The notes under the pieces: generated by a model | The model's input: only the letters and a program-made list of their open reading frames with translations | Databases searched by the model: none | Told to the model about the DNA's origin: nothing | Source: Candidula unifasciata | Taxonomy: Eukaryota; Mollusca; Gastropoda; Stylommatophora; Geomitridae | Assembly: GCA_905116865.2 (NCBI GenBank) | Contig: CAJHNH020004890.1 | Span: 1,876,478-1,940,477 of the forward strand | DNA length: 64,000 nt | Reading direction: 5' to 3' | Translations under genes and position numbers: made by a program | Shown here: in pieces, positions 45,336-57,295 of the stretch | How the letters are laid out: each line of letters starts with the position of its first letter | Numbering within the stretch: position 1 is the first letter of the stretch

Positions 45336-45654
45336 TTTTTATTCGCCCAATCCTTGGTCCCGAGGTGTTTGGACACAGCATTTGAAAAATAAATCTATTC
45401 TTCTTGTTTTACTCGACTTGAAAGGATGAATGAAACAAGACCATACAGTGATGTTGACAAATGAGATGACCGGAGTCCAGCTGATATAAAGGAAAAAGGT
45501 AAAGTCGGGAGATGTGAACCAGCGTCATTACACACGGTTATAAACCATAAGTGCTCTGCCACCAGTACGGACAGCTGATAAGAATTGTCCGCCTGTGTCG
45601 CCGTTCGCACGTAGCTCTGTAGCGTACAGCGACGTTCTTCCATTTACCCCAGAT

Positions 45655-45790
45655 TACTCTGGTACCCATTTCCTACAGGCTGGGTGAACTCCGGGAGTCG
45701 CACGGTTTCGAACACCGACCCTGGCTGCAGCGAGTCGCAGCTGGATTTGAAAGCCAACCTCTTATCGACTGAGCTAACGCGCCGCCCCCC
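45655..45790 (-). repeat. tRNA-like SINE head, another family
   Basis: Minus-strand start ggcggcgcgttagctcagtc (A-box-like) with a B-box-like ggtgttcgaaacc around 45700-45715. The C-run at 45782-45800 adjoins its 5' end. Confidence 0.6.
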
Positions 45791-45839
45791 CCCCCCCCCC
45801 AAGCTGATATATCGGCAAGTAACAACACAAAACACAACT

Positions 45840-46165
45840 AGAATCTGAGAGATTAATGGACGGTTAGGATACGGACAATTTCATTTTTTTTCCTTCTTTG
45901 TCATAAAATTATTCTCTCTTGCTTACGATGCTACCCTTTTAAGGCTCTAGAGAGTTTTATATACAGAAACAGATTTTATGTGTCGTGGAAACAAAAACAT
46001 ATACAAAAGAAGAGGTCGTATTTTATGGAGGAAAAACAATACGATTTTGCTGTTTTGAGTGTCTAGAGATTTGTATATACAGAAGACAAAAACGTCACAT
46101 GCAGATATTTTGTTAACGACATGAAATGTAAAGAGAGCTGCTCACGGAAATAAAAAAAGTAAAAG
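45840..46165. other. Intergenic; nothing recognised
   Basis: AT-rich; no frames of note. Confidence 0.5.
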
Positions 46166-46167
46166 TG

Positions 46168-46350
46168 AAGTAAAGGACTCTTTTCAACGCCATTAGGCGT
46201 ATAGGGCATATAGGGCTAGATCTATATTTTATAGACCAAACGGCACAAGATCGGTGATGTGGTCAGCATCACAACGGCCGCCTCTACTTCCCGGGGCTGC
46301 ATCCTGTACCCATTCAAAGCTGGGTCACCTAGGAGCCAAGGTCATTTTTG
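46168..46350 (-). repeat. SINE family A, 5'-truncated copy
   Basis: On plus: gactcttttcaacgccattaggcgtatagggcatatagggct, then cggccgcctctacttccc and a truncated linker ending in an A-rich run. Confidence 0.8.
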
Positions 46351-46399
46351 AAATTAAAAAAAAAAAAGAAAAGAAAAAAAAAAAAACGTTAAATAGTTA

Positions 46400-47255
46400 G
46401 GCTGGAAATCTCATAAGACATAACACTCTAACAATAACAATATTATAGGGAAACGGTAGAGGCAAGCAAGCAAATTGTAGACAGCGATACAGATGGTAGG
46501 AAAACATTGCCAGAAGAGTCTGAGAGAGTACATCTATTGCTAAAGATAGCGCGAGTTGAAGATGCATTGCTGTCATCCTTCTTTGTGAAGATGGCACCTG
46601 CTTGACTGACTGATTTGTTGTCTGTTCAAAATGTTATCTTTTATTGATGCGCGTCTTTACCTTAAGTTCAATTTGAGTAAATTTCTTTTTAACTGACACG
46701 ATTTCAAAGTGTGGTTTGAAGATGCGTGAAGGATGCGTGGATTTGAAGACGTACTTCGACCGGGATTGTCCACCCACGCACACACACACTCACGCACACA
46801 CACACACATACACATACACACACTTCAAGCACACACGTACACGCCTCTTACATACACCCTGAAGAGGGCGAAAACACGAAAACACTCGTACACACAGATG
46901 TGGAGGGAGCACGGGAAGTGTTTCGCAAGCTTTCTACTGTATATTTAATACACATGTCTCTGAAGTAGAAATATATCACTTGTAGAGACGAAATTTGTTT
47001 GAAATCAAAAGTACACACTTCTTATAGATTAACGGTTTCCAACCTATTTCAGGTCTTGTCCGGTTGAGTATACAGTAACCCCCCCCCCCCCCCCCCCCAA
47101 CCACACGCTCTTTGACCACAACAACCCCGGGCTCTTGAGTATATGCGAAGAACCCCTCCTTTAACACAGACAATTGTAATTAAAAAGAGGAAAACAGACA
47201 TCGCAGAAAAAAAAATGTAGATACTTTTTGATCAGAATGTGTTGTTGATATTTCA
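46400..47255. other. Intergenic; no gene seen
   Basis: CA-rich patch at 46780-46830 and a C-run at 47080-47098. The open frames are simple-sequence or unassigned. Confidence 0.5.
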
Positions 47256-47259
47256 TCAC

Positions 47260-48555
47260 ATGCGTCACACTGACCGCCTTACTTTACCGGAACATTTCTT
47301 TGTATCCATATTAAAACTGTGCCCATGGGGATAGGTCAATTAAAAAGAAAAATCCCTACCCATCTTGGCATTTCTTTTTCTCCTTCTTAAAGTTCGCCGA
47401 CTATAAACTTCTGTGGAAAGTTCTGGTTGTTCGTCCACTCCAAGACTTTGGTCTTGATCTAAAACTTCAGTTAAACGTGCACAACCGTTTTGTCGTTGAT
47501 TCCGTGTCTTCTCAGGGAGCTGCACTCCGACTTCAAAGGACGACCCCTAATTAGCTGCCTCCTACGGCATGCATGTTAGGAACGGGGGAAGCAGTGGATC
47601 GGATGTTTATTCTCGAAAATATAGTCATGGAACCCACACGTCAAGATTTGGAATCCAGTATATGACTTTCACAGAGCACTATACCTACCTGCCACAAGTC
47701 ACCAGTTGTCATGGAAGGAAATCTAATACAACAAACTATTACAAAAATATGCACTAAAGCACGTGTAGAATCCCAGCTGACTACAATCCTACATGGCTAG
47801 ATTCCAGGTGGGATCTTTCTTCGACTTAATCTAACAAATGAAACCAGGTTATAATTTCGGTAGGTCCGTTTGCTTTACTATTTATGCATGTTGTCAGATT
47901 TTCACATGTCGACAGGAAAAAACACAGAAAAGCAAACAAGAACAAAAATTACTGTAAACAGAGTCTTATTTTACTAACATATGCAACCTAAACCTACCGC
48001 TTCAGTGAGTAGATCAAACAGAAACGTTCAATTCTTTACAGTTCTACGTTTAAACGTTTCCTAAGAGAAAAAAAAAAAAAATGGCACAACGGTCAAGGTG
48101 TCCTAATAAATTTGACGTGATGTCACGATGGTTCTCAAATCTCTACTTCTGTGACTCATACAAAAAGAGGTCATACACAAGAACTACTATGTCACCCCCT
48201 TTATATTAATTGTTTTAAGAGGGCTTTTCCGGTTCGTGTGATAGTTCAGTGGACCGTCATGCAATCTGCTTTGGCTGGAGCAGACTTAGTTCGATTCACA
48301 TTTATTATACACAGGGCAATTTTGTAAAAACAAACTACGATAGGTATAGTTTGCTCTTTGTATCCAAGCGGATTTCTCTTCTTGATAATGGACCTTGGAT
48401 CCCATAACGACCAACTAAAAATGTGTATCAGAATCACTCAGGACGCTCTCATTTTGGCTCTACCAGTCGGCTCGCTATAGTCAAAATCCCTGGGTGCCGT
48501 GGTCTCAACGCAGTGCAGGTGTGTAAGACCGAGCCGACAGAGAGATGGCTGACAT
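47260..48555. repeat. Duplication unit 2, first block (paralogous to 25690-27030)
   Basis: Collinear with 25690-27030 but without the 153-bp insertion. The minus-strand frame at 47340-47525 includes VDEQPELSTEV. The same DNA in locus 25.8 kb and near 8.7 kb reads differently, so the frame is not conserved. Confidence 0.8.
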
Positions 48556-49104
48556 CTCTTTAGTCTAGCCTTCTGTGGTTTCTGCAGTCGACTGTGCGTG
48601 GGTTGTTCTTTAAAGTGGTGGTATTTAAAGAGCTGCGTGAGGAGCTTTGTGTCTTTCCTATATATGTCAGCCATCAGAGAGATCAGTACGGTCTGAGAAG
48701 AATGGCACTGCGAGGAGTTACAGGGCTATGTGGCCGACGCTCGATACTCAAGACAAAGGCGAGACAGATATACAATCAGACAGGTATTGGTATGATCAGA
48801 TTTATAACCCTTCACTTGCTACTGAAGATGGGGACGGTACCCTTATGGGATGTCCCGAGTGCTGTGACGTCGATTCTTAATTCAGAAATCACCATTCAAC
48901 ATGTGTGCCAATTATGTTGGCTAAGAAATGTCAATTGCACCAAAACTAGTGGCTTGGTGCGGAAGTCTAGCAGCTGGTGAGGCCTGTCATGTAGGGGGCC
49001 GGCATGTACTAAACACGACCTCACACACACACATATATATAGACATACATGCAAAATTACACCATATTATAAATATATATGTTTGTGTAATTGTTACCAC
49101 AAGA

Positions 49105-49545
49105 AGTTGGTTAAACTTGATCCTATCCCGACCTTAAAGACGGCATAGGCGTGCCTCACCAAGCTTTATTACTAGGTCACGCAATAGTGGTAGCTTCCTT
49201 TATTCATCACTGTCCCCCAGCCTAGACAGTTCAGGTTGACGATATCCATTGTGTCTACAATTTTGCTGCCTGCATTAGCGCATCACTCGCCAGTTGGTCA
49301 TCTCATTCATTACCTTTTACTGCGGCATTACTTTGTGTATAGATCCAGAGAATGAAGGTCAGCTGAGATTTCCGAATTCTTTCAGTCCATTCAGGGCGAC
49401 AACTACCTGATGCGATTTTCTTAAAAACGTTCATAGAATCTGAAACGATTACCTCACGCGAGGATGCCTGTTTGCTGCCCATGCAAGTGCTTTGGAATCA
49501 GCGGTTATTTTCATGGTCAGGTTTGACGTAGTTGCCTGGTGAGCA
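49105..49545 (-). pseudogene. LINE RNase H remnant (unit 2 copy)
   Basis: Decayed minus-strand RNase H tail, paralogous to 33150-33605. It is recognisable by tgcgtgacctagtaataaagctt near 49155-49175 and the region around 49260-49330. Confidence 0.7.
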
Positions 49546-49889
49546 CACCCACAGCCTTCTCCATCTTGAACCGTGGGGCTGATGACGTCAGCTTGATGTT
49601 ACGTCACCACCCCGGGCTAACGATACATCCTGTGTTCACTCTGACATTCCTGTTTTTTCGTTGTGTTCCCTGCCATCCACTGATTAATCCCCCAAATATT
49701 ATAAGAATGAGCTCAGGATAGAACATGTATATAAGTATATACACATATGCAAACTAAAAGACGAAAAAAAGAAAAATATATTTGTATTAATTAATTAGTA
49801 TAGCTTACTCGGTTGATAGGTTTATATATTCTCCTCTTCTTAAAATGTATTAGTTCCTTAAAAAAATGATATAATAATAGATTAAATAA

Positions 49890-50245
49890 TTTTTTATCAG
49901 TAAAATGTTTGAACGATTTTATCAATATCATCTCTACACACACGTATATTTGAGAGGAGCTCCTCTTGGCAGTAGTCGCATGGTAGCTTGGTTTAGGCAC
50001 ATCGTGAGACATGATTCGATTGCAAAGACTGTACTTCAAGAAACATTGAGGGGTAGTCGAAGAAGAGGAGTGCAATGAAAAAAACTAGAATGACAACATC
50101 AAGAAATGGACAGGACTTAGTTATCACATTGTTATTCACTTATTCATCAATCGGAAGACAGAGAAAGATGGCGGGTTTTATGTGCTGGTGCCTCCATCAA
50201 TAACCTCTACGACCCTAACAGGTCAAGGGTTATTTGTGTTATGCA
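49890..50245 (+). pseudogene. LINE RT C-terminal remnant (unit 2 copy)
   Basis: Plus-strand VAWFRHIVRHDSIAKTVLQ at 49980-50040, then TLRGSRRRG, and after a stop a DRERWR-like piece with INNLYDPNRS at 50160-50232. This is the typical 3' end of an RTE-like LINE ORF. It preserves more than the unit 1 copy. Confidence 0.75.
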
Positions 50246-50348
50246 TATTTGAGACGTTTCACTGATGACTATGATTATACTCACATACTTAGATACTGAG
50301 GATGTTACCAGTTATCAAGCGTGACATTGTCAACAATGCTGATGATTT

Positions 50349-51240
50349 CTACACGTTGTCATGAATCTGTAGTGGTACAATTTCTTCAGGTGGAAGTTCA
50401 GTCACTTCTATGACAATTTGCCTTGCGATCAGTGACGGCCTTCTGGAGCACACATTTTCTGAGCCATTTTTTGGATTTTTTCCGCCAATTCTATTACAGA
50501 ATTCTCTGAACATTTTTAGCACCTCATTACGGAATTTAGATCCGGTAACACAATAGAGGATGATGTTGACCGAGTTGTTTGTGTACATTAAAATGACGAT
50601 AACTTTATGTATGAGGTACAGTACAGCATAATCCTTATCAGTTTGCATCTGCAAATTAGGTAGTAAAATATGAAATACTCTGACTGGGGCTGTCGCTATC
50701 AGAAACACTATGGTTACAGTAAACAACATAATTGTCAGTCGTGAGTTGCTCTCCTGTCTGCCAGTGACCGCCAACGACTCACGGCTGGCGTATTTGGCAG
50801 TTTTGTCCTCAGCAATCTTGTGCATCTTCCTGCGACGTAGCAGTACTTTCGTGGCGATGCAAGAGTTGCACACAATAAAAATAACCACAGGAATAAAACA
50901 GTTCATGCATAAACTAATCCATGTGTAAATATTGTAAAAGAAGTCAGCATAATTATCTGAGACCAAACTACACTTGACCAGTATCGACGTGTTCTCATTT
51001 GTCTCTATTTTGTCTCCATATCCGTAGAGAAAATGGCTATTTTGAGCAAGCATAACCACTGTAATACATACTACAGCGATGATCGAAGATTTCTGTGTGC
51101 AGAAAGTCTTCAGTCTGTGTGGGAAAAACACGGACAAGAAGCGTTCAATGGTGAACGCCACTAGCACCCATGCGGAGATGTCCAGGGACGCCCAAGTCAA
51201 CCAAATGTTGATCTTGCAAAAAGGTTCTGCAACCGCCAAA
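50349..51240 (-). CDS. GPCR C (FMRFamide-receptor-like class A), exon for TM3-TM7 and tail
   Basis: 892 nt from a GATTAG acceptor (first base 51240) to a stop at 50349, and very similar to B throughout. It has TM3 (CKINIWLTWASLDISAW; FTIERFLSVFF), TM4 (IIAVVCITVVMLAQNS), loop 2 with NYADF, TM5 (VVIFIVCNSCIATKVLL), TM6 (LTIMLFTVTIVFLIATAPVRV), TM7 (TNNSVNIILYCVTGSKFRNEV), and a tail ending IHDNV. The open frame runs another 35 bases upstream into the intron, but the acceptor is conserved in all three loci. With the exon at 54422-54609 it gives all seven TMs in frame, so C is the best candidate for a working gene. The N-terminal exon is not identified; ligand unknown. Confidence 0.87.
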
Positions 51241-51489
51241 CTAATCAATAAAACAAATAATATTGCATTATACACGTATACTCTAAGAAGTTGAAACGTA
51301 CTAATTTAAAAGAAAAAAAAGCTTCAAAAGATGTGGAACAGAAACATATAGGCTTATCAATGAATTCATTACCTTCTACACCTGACTACGTAGCCTTATG
51401 TCTGCATACCGAATCTTACCTTTACAAAGGGTTAAACTTTTGGAAGCCACTTTGATTTTTTAAAAATGACATCGGATCGCACGCCAAAC

Positions 51490-51625
51490 TTTGCTTTATT
51501 GGGTACCAGGTAATGTTCTGTGACGTAAAGGCAGCCGGCTTGATGTTGAACATACCACCAACCGAGTGCGATTGGTCTATAAAACATTGGTCTTGCAGTA
51601 CGAAGAAAGGTGAGGAAACGTTTCC
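51490..51625 (+). repeat. SINE family A fragment (unit 2 copy)
   Basis: Paralogous to 35455-35600; central domain ggtaaccaggtaat-type and tail gattggtctataaaac. Confidence 0.75.
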
Positions 51626-51681
51626 TTTACTTGTACTTTCGAAAACAGATGAGACCATCCTCAGACCTTCAGCTTTTAGCA

Positions 51682-52135
51682 GCAGACCGCACACACCAAG
51701 GGCTTTCAATCATTCAGCTTTATGGCCTTCACACACTAAGGGCTTTCAATCCTTCAGCTTTATTGCCTTCACACACTAAGGGCTTTCAATCCATCAGCTT
51801 TAGCAGCAGACCGCACACACTAAGGGCTTTCAATCATTCAGCTTTATGGCCTTCACACACTAAGGGCTTTCAATCCTTCAGCTTTATTGCCTTCACACAC
51901 TAAGGGCTTTCAATCCATCAGCTTTAGCAGCAGGCCGCACACACTAAATGCTTTCAATCCTTCAGCTTTACCAGCAGGCCGCACACACCAAGGGCTTTTA
52001 ATCCTTCAGCTTTATGGACTGCACACACTAAGGGCTTTCAATCTTTCAGCTTTATGGACTGCACAAACTAAGGGCTTTCAATCCTTCAGTTTTATTGCCT
52101 GCACACACTTAGGGCTTTCAATCCATTAGCACTTT
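51682..52135 (+). repeat. Minisatellite with ~40-45-bp units, about 11 copies
   Basis: Units share cacacactaagggctttcaatccttcagcttta with alternating 'tggcctt' and 'gcagcagaccg' spacers, giving a higher-order pattern. Unit 1 has one equivalent copy (35622-35665). Open frames here repeat GFQSFSF and are not taken as genes. Confidence 0.95.
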
Positions 52136-52439
52136 AGAAATTCCCACGCGTGACCTTATCTGCCTAGCAATAGTCATTATGCTAAGCAGAGGTTATTTCT
52201 GGTGTATAGGACACAGACCTAGGACAATGAAGACCTTTACAGTAATTTTTAAAATCACATTATACGCATTTACACCCTAAAAAAAAAAAAAAAAAAACAG
52301 GAAAAAAACATATACCCTTAACCTAAAATTCTATCGAGATAAAATCAAATTATGATAGATAATTAATTCAGGTAATTGAAATATAAACCGAAAATATCAT
52401 TTAACAGAAACAAGGCTGAGTAAACGATACAACGGGCAC

Positions 52440-52540
52440 AGGGTAATATCCTGGGAAGAAAGGCATGATGTTCACCACATCAACCCCCCACCACACCCCC
52501 CCCCCTCCTCCTCAGTGTCAATTGGTCTATAATAACTTCA
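52440..52540 (+). repeat. SINE-like scrap with C-run
   Basis: gggtaatatcctggg, ttcaccacatcaa, a C-rich run at 52484-52507, then agtgtcaattggtctataat. It is paralogous to 36150-36215. Confidence 0.6.
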
Positions 52541-52931
52541 GACTACTATCATTTGCCAGATACGCCACTGGTGTTAAAAAAATTCCCTATTATTTTACCA
52601 AGTAATGTCAAAGGACACAGCCTGGTGCAGTAACCTGAACGTTTAACTACATATTCACCTGTTGCTTAGTGTGTATCTACGATTGTGTGTGTGAGATTGT
52701 ATGTCTGCGTATATGTTTATGTGTGTTCATTTGCGTGTGTGCCTGTTGCTCGTGTATTTGTTTGTGTATGTGTTTGTGCATGCGTATGTGTGTGTTTGTG
52801 TGTGTCTGCATATGTGTGTGTTTGTGCATGTGTGTCTGTGTGTGTATGTGTGTCTTCGTGTGTCTAAGTACCTATAGGTTTGTGTGTCTGTCTGTCTGTG
52901 TGTTGTGTCTGTGCGTGTTTGTATCTCCGTT

Positions 52932-53816
52932 TGTATGTATGTATGTATGTATGTATGTATGTATGTATGTATGTATGTATGTATGTATGTATGTATGTAT
53001 GTATGTATGTATGTATGTATGTATGTATGTATGTATGTATGTATGTATGTATGTATGTATGTATGTATGTATGTATGTATGTATGTATGTATGTATGTAT
53101 GTATGTATGTATGTATGTATGTATGTATGTATGTATGTATGTATGTATGTATGTATGTATGTATGTATGTATGTATGTATGTATGTATGTATGTATGTAT
53201 GTATGTATGTATGTATGTATGTATGTATGTATGTATGTATGTATGTATGTATGTATGTATGTATGTATGTATGTATGTATGTATGTATGTATGTATGTAT
53301 GTATGTATGTATGTATGTATGTATGTATGTATGTATGTATGTATGTATGTATGTATGTATGTATGTATGTATGTATGTATGTATGTATGTATGTATGTAT
53401 GTATGTATGTATGTATGTATGTATGTATGTATGTATGTATGTATGTATGTATGTATGTATGTATGTATGTATGTATGTATGTATGTATGTATGTATGTAT
53501 GTATGTATGTATGTATGTATGTATGTATGTATGTATGTATGTATGTATGTATGTATGTATGTATGTATGTATGTATGTATGTATGTATGTATGTATGTAT
53601 GTATGTATGTATGTATGTATGTATGTATGTATGTATGTGTATGTATGTATGTATGTATGTATGTATGTATGTATGTATGTATGTATGTATGTATGTATGT
53701 ATGTATGTATGTATGTATGTATGTATGTATGTATGTATGTATGTATGTATGTATGTATGTATGCATGTATGTATGTATGTATGTATGTATGTATGTATGT
53801 ATGTATGTATGTATGT
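52932..53816 (+). repeat. (ATGT)n microsatellite, ~885 bp
   Basis: About 220 ATGT units with only two visible interruptions (near 53638 and 53763). A GT-rich decayed tract at 52670-52930 precedes it. It lies in the intron of GPCR C. The long Cys-Met-Tyr-Val and Thr-Tyr-Ile-His frames are artefacts. Its motif is the complement of the ACAT array at 15895-16100. Confidence 0.98.
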
Positions 53817-54240
53817 GGGTATATGCGTGTTTAAGTGATTGTATAGGCGCGTGTAGGTGGGTATATCTGTGTGTGTGTGTGTGTTTACGCGTGCGCTAGA
53901 GCGTGCGTGTATTTTATCATCTATGCTTTTATTTTCTTGATATTACTAATATGCATTTTATTATTTGAATGCAACATGTTTTATAAGTAAAATACAACTG
54001 CTGTGTGAAAGACGGGTGTTTTGAAGGGCTGAATGTAAGACAGGTCTGTGTGCCAAATTAGTGACCCTTTGAAAATAGAGTTTGTTCGTTCGTTCGATCG
54101 TTCATTCGTTCGTGGCGCTAGCAATCATTGTTTGATCAACTCGGCATTGGTTCTAAAGAAAAAGAAAAAAAAAAGGATTAGGAAAATATTAACCACAATG
54201 CTTGTCTGGTGCGAAAAGGTCTATCGGTATATCGGACCAT

Positions 54241-54242
<2 letters not shown>

Positions 54243-54322
<80 letters not shown>
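54243..54322 (+). repeat. (TA)n microsatellite
   Basis: 40 TA units in the intron of GPCR C. The paralogous site near 36468-36482 has only a short irregular TA patch. Confidence 0.95.
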
Positions 54323-54324
<2 letters not shown>

Positions 54325-54421
54325 TGTTGTAGGAAATAAAACTAATTGCTAACTAGTTCTGATGTAAAAGCATCTATATCATTTAACAGTTGTCTTTAGA
54401 AAACTGATTTAGTCTGCTTAC

Positions 54422-54609
54422 ATGTCTGTACCGGTAACTGCCTCGACAAAGAAAGGAAGCAAGCCAACATTGAGAGCTCCGATGTCCGCGATAGCCAGGG
54501 CTATGAAGTAAACTGCAGCATTGGAAGATCTCATGTCTCTCCTGCTCATCACTAGGATGGACAAAAGGTTTCCTGTATTGCCGAAGATTATCAAAACTGG
54601 AGGTATTGT
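54422..54609 (-). CDS. GPCR C, exon for TM1-TM2
   Basis: 188 nt from a CCTAG acceptor to a GTAAGC donor. It encodes TM1 (IIFGNTGNLLSILVM), SRRDMRSSNAAVY, and TM2 (ALAIADIGALNVGLLPFF), and ends VEAVTGTD plus two bases of the next codon. It joins in phase to 51240. It contains no stop or frameshift, unlike the B copy. A start Met is not in this exon, so at least one further 5' exon must lie above 54610, perhaps beyond the duplicated segment. Confidence 0.83.
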
Positions 54610-55035
54610 CTAGGAAAAAAAATTCACATTGATGGAGTTAACATTAAATAGATACTGAATGAAAAAATGAATGAATTAAAAATTGACATTACTGTATTCA
54701 GAGCAGTTACCAAAGAAAATTTTTCCATCCTGACGGTGCCTGTTACACATTGACTAGAAGTGTGCGTATCTTTTTTATGCACGCTGATAACCGCCCATAC
54801 CCTCAGCCTACTTCGCGCCTAATCATTCCATCGTGTAGATGCTCTGTTCCGTCGCCCTTTTCACTTGATCCCAGAGAGCCTTCACCCTTTCTACTTTATC
54901 ATCCCCCAGAGGAGAAAAAGCATCCGATCTATCAGTCTATTTATTACCCAGCAGACCAGAATAGCACGGACAGCAAAGAGACGATATTCTGAAGCTCTTC
55001 CTTATTAATCAGTGCGACTTATCCTACACAAAGCA

Positions 55036-55490
55036 CTGGTCGCTATTTTTCTATAAATGCTCTGTGATGGCGTTACAGCTGCAAACTGTCAAGCTGTTCA
55101 ACTTTTCCGTCACGAAGCCAGCCATCGTTGCTGCAGCCACCCCTATTCCCATGTTGGATGTTTTGGCGTTTCACTTAAAAATCTCATTCTTCAAACAAAT
55201 AAACAATGTCCTGTCACATTTACTGCAGACCCATCCGCGTATTTATTGATGTCACCTGGCAGTGAATTTTCGTTGATAAAGTGTTGCACTGCTCCTTTAA
55301 AACAAACAAATATTTGCGCAAAATTACGGACAATGCTAGAATGATAAAATGGACGGGACATACTGTATGTCAATGTAATGTTGGTATTTTCCCACGGGAA
55401 TTCTCATTAATAATATGGGAGTAAACATAAGATAAGCGGGAAATACATGAGAATGCGAAAACTTGTAGAAACACAAGGCTCAGACCAGCA
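55036..55490. other. Intergenic; no gene seen
   Basis: Overlapping short frames at 55057-55344 lack recognisable features. Confidence 0.45.
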
Positions 55491-55494
55491 CGCG

Positions 55495-55577
55495 AAACCC
55501 TGTCGGAACCAACGCAAGGCACGTGGCCCTCGGCTGGAATCAAACCCGGCATCTCGACTTAGCCACAGTGCCGACTG
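55495..55577 (-). repeat. tRNA-derived SINE, family B, short copy
   Basis: On plus: gtcggaaccaacgcaaggc, tggaatcaaacccggc, cttagccacagtgccgac. It matches the head of the copy at 10094-10335. Confidence 0.7.
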
Positions 55578-55789
55578 AAACCCAATACAAGGGTACATGG
55601 TTGGATCAAGGTCTAATCAGTTAGTAAGTGTTTGGCAGCTGGCGTGAAAGGTTGTATCTGATAGATGCGTGAATGTGATACTGTATAGTTGAAGACGGGA
55701 AGGAGATTCTATTCCATGACAAGGCAGTGCAATGTGCTCTGCGAGGGGTTTGTTTCTACACGCAACATTGCTGTATTCACCTACACATA

Positions 55790-56327
55790 ATTGATATGAC
55801 ACACCAGAAGACGAATGTTCAGTTATTGACCTTTATTCGCTGATTCAAACATCTCAATAACAGCGCATTCTTTCGTCCTCGTGGAGAGCTATGCATGGCT
55901 GATTTCTGATGACCTGGCAAACTCTCTCGCACGCTGATTCGCTCCGTTTGTATCTCTCGGATCACACATCGATATAATACTAACGCAATGTACCTGGTAT
56001 TAGTAAATGTTGAAACTGGCAATCAGGAAACATTTATCTCAGTTCTCAATCAATTATACGTGGTCACAAGTACTCCATTCTTATCACTTGTTCTCTCATA
56101 CGACCGCACACAACTAGGTCCGATTTTCAACTGTCTTACTACCGTCTCTCGGTTCACGTTTTCCGCTCCAGCCTCACGCTTTTCTTGTAACCCTTATTCG
56201 CTCAACACGGGATACTCGAGATCCACTTTTCTCGTTTTCCTCTTTTATCACTGGTCCTCTGACTTTGCCCCCTCCCCCCCCCCCCATCGGGAACTCTCTG
56301 GGATTTCCCTGAAAATTCACATTACAA
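55790..56327 (-). repeat. 3' LTR of minus-strand Gypsy element 2 (outer end approximate)
   Basis: Starts (minus) TGTAATG right after a purine tract at 56328-56341. 56150-56303 matches 63866-64000: shared parts are ttccgctccag/ttccgttccag, cacgcttttcttgta, acgggatactcgaga and atcactggtcct. An AATAAA signal on minus lies near 55829-55835. The outer end is uncertain because the other LTR has diverged. Confidence 0.65.
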
Positions 56328-56341
56328 CCCCCTCCCCTCTA
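56328..56341 (-). other. Polypurine tract of Gypsy element 2
   Basis: On minus an AGAGGGGAGGGGG tract directly before the LTR. It is the equivalent of the tracts at 1849 and 24179. Confidence 0.6.
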
Positions 56342-57295
56342 GTAAAAAATGTAACCCTAAATTTGTCCCCTATTCATTTCTCTTCAGGTTATATTTTTAT
56401 AGGTTTGGGTTCACTTTATTGTTATGATGTAGATAACCTAATAATCGTTCTGGGTTCTGGTGATTACTTTCCTTTCACTAGGTTTCACATTATTTCCCTT
56501 TTTTTACATTGCCAGTTATTGTATCCAGCGAGTACCATGTGGCTTGATGGGAATGAACCATTCTGGCACTCTCTTTCAAGTGTGGTAGTCCATATAGGCT
56601 CTGCGTATTCCCCCATCCCATACCACTGTCTGTCTAAAATCAGGACAGCAATTCTGGTACTCTTTTTCAAGTACTAAAGTCAATATCAGCTATGGAACAA
56701 AAATGTAAAACAAAAAAACAAAAAACAAAAAAAATTCCAAAATCCCACCTTAACCATTGGACTCACTGGCTACTCTCACTGTTTTCCGTTTCAATTAGAG
56801 TTTAATGTTTCCTATCAAGGACTTTGACCCCAATCCCTTGGATTATGTAAGTGTTTATTACCCATCAGTTTTCTCATAAAGTACTATTATTCCCTTCCCA
56901 ATATCATGATATATAGCTCTAAAACATGTTTTACAATCATTTTTTTCAACAAATAATCATATCCTATTACCTATGTAAAAAACATTTACAATCAGTATGA
57001 AAACCTTATATCTTCAATATGATATATCATCATTAACAACCTTATTGTTATCATCATCATAATCATCATCATCATCATCAGCATTATCATCATTATCTCA
57101 TCATCATAATCTTATTCATCCTCATATAGTTAGTTTCTAACACATATAACAAATATAAAAAAAACTTCATTTATCCTACGATTACATATCTTATTTATTC
57201 AACAATAATGTTTCCAGTTAACTGTCGTTAATTGTTTCTCTACGCAATAAATACACATATAAAACCTTGAACACATGTTTTTAATCTGAACATTA
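56342..57295 (-). mobile_element. 3' non-coding region of Gypsy element 2
   Basis: About 950 bp between the RNase H end and the purine tract. It has no integrase motifs and includes a (CAT)n patch at 57047-57112. Confidence 0.55.

Larger units (their letters stand above)
51241..54421 (-). other. Intron of GPCR C
   Basis: 3.2 kb, against 1.4 kb in B and 1.6 kb in A. The difference is due to the minisatellite at 51.7-52.1 kb, the ATGT array at 52.9-53.8 kb and a TA array. Confidence 0.75.
48675..55035. repeat. Duplication unit 2, second block (paralogous to 32815-37235)
   Basis: Same order of parts as unit 1. It directly follows the first block, so the original unit was probably about 7 kb, and unit 1 was later split by the sequence at 27.0-32.8 kb. 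Confidence 0.9.

Noticed and set aside
52669..53899. Frames of 300-390 codons rich in Cys-Met-Tyr-Val or Thr-Tyr-Ile-His
   Set aside because: They are translations of the ATGT array in each frame; no biological protein.
55988..56677. 229-codon plus-strand frame
   Set aside because: It runs antisense through the LTR, polypurine tract and non-coding 3' region of Gypsy element 2; no recognisable domain.
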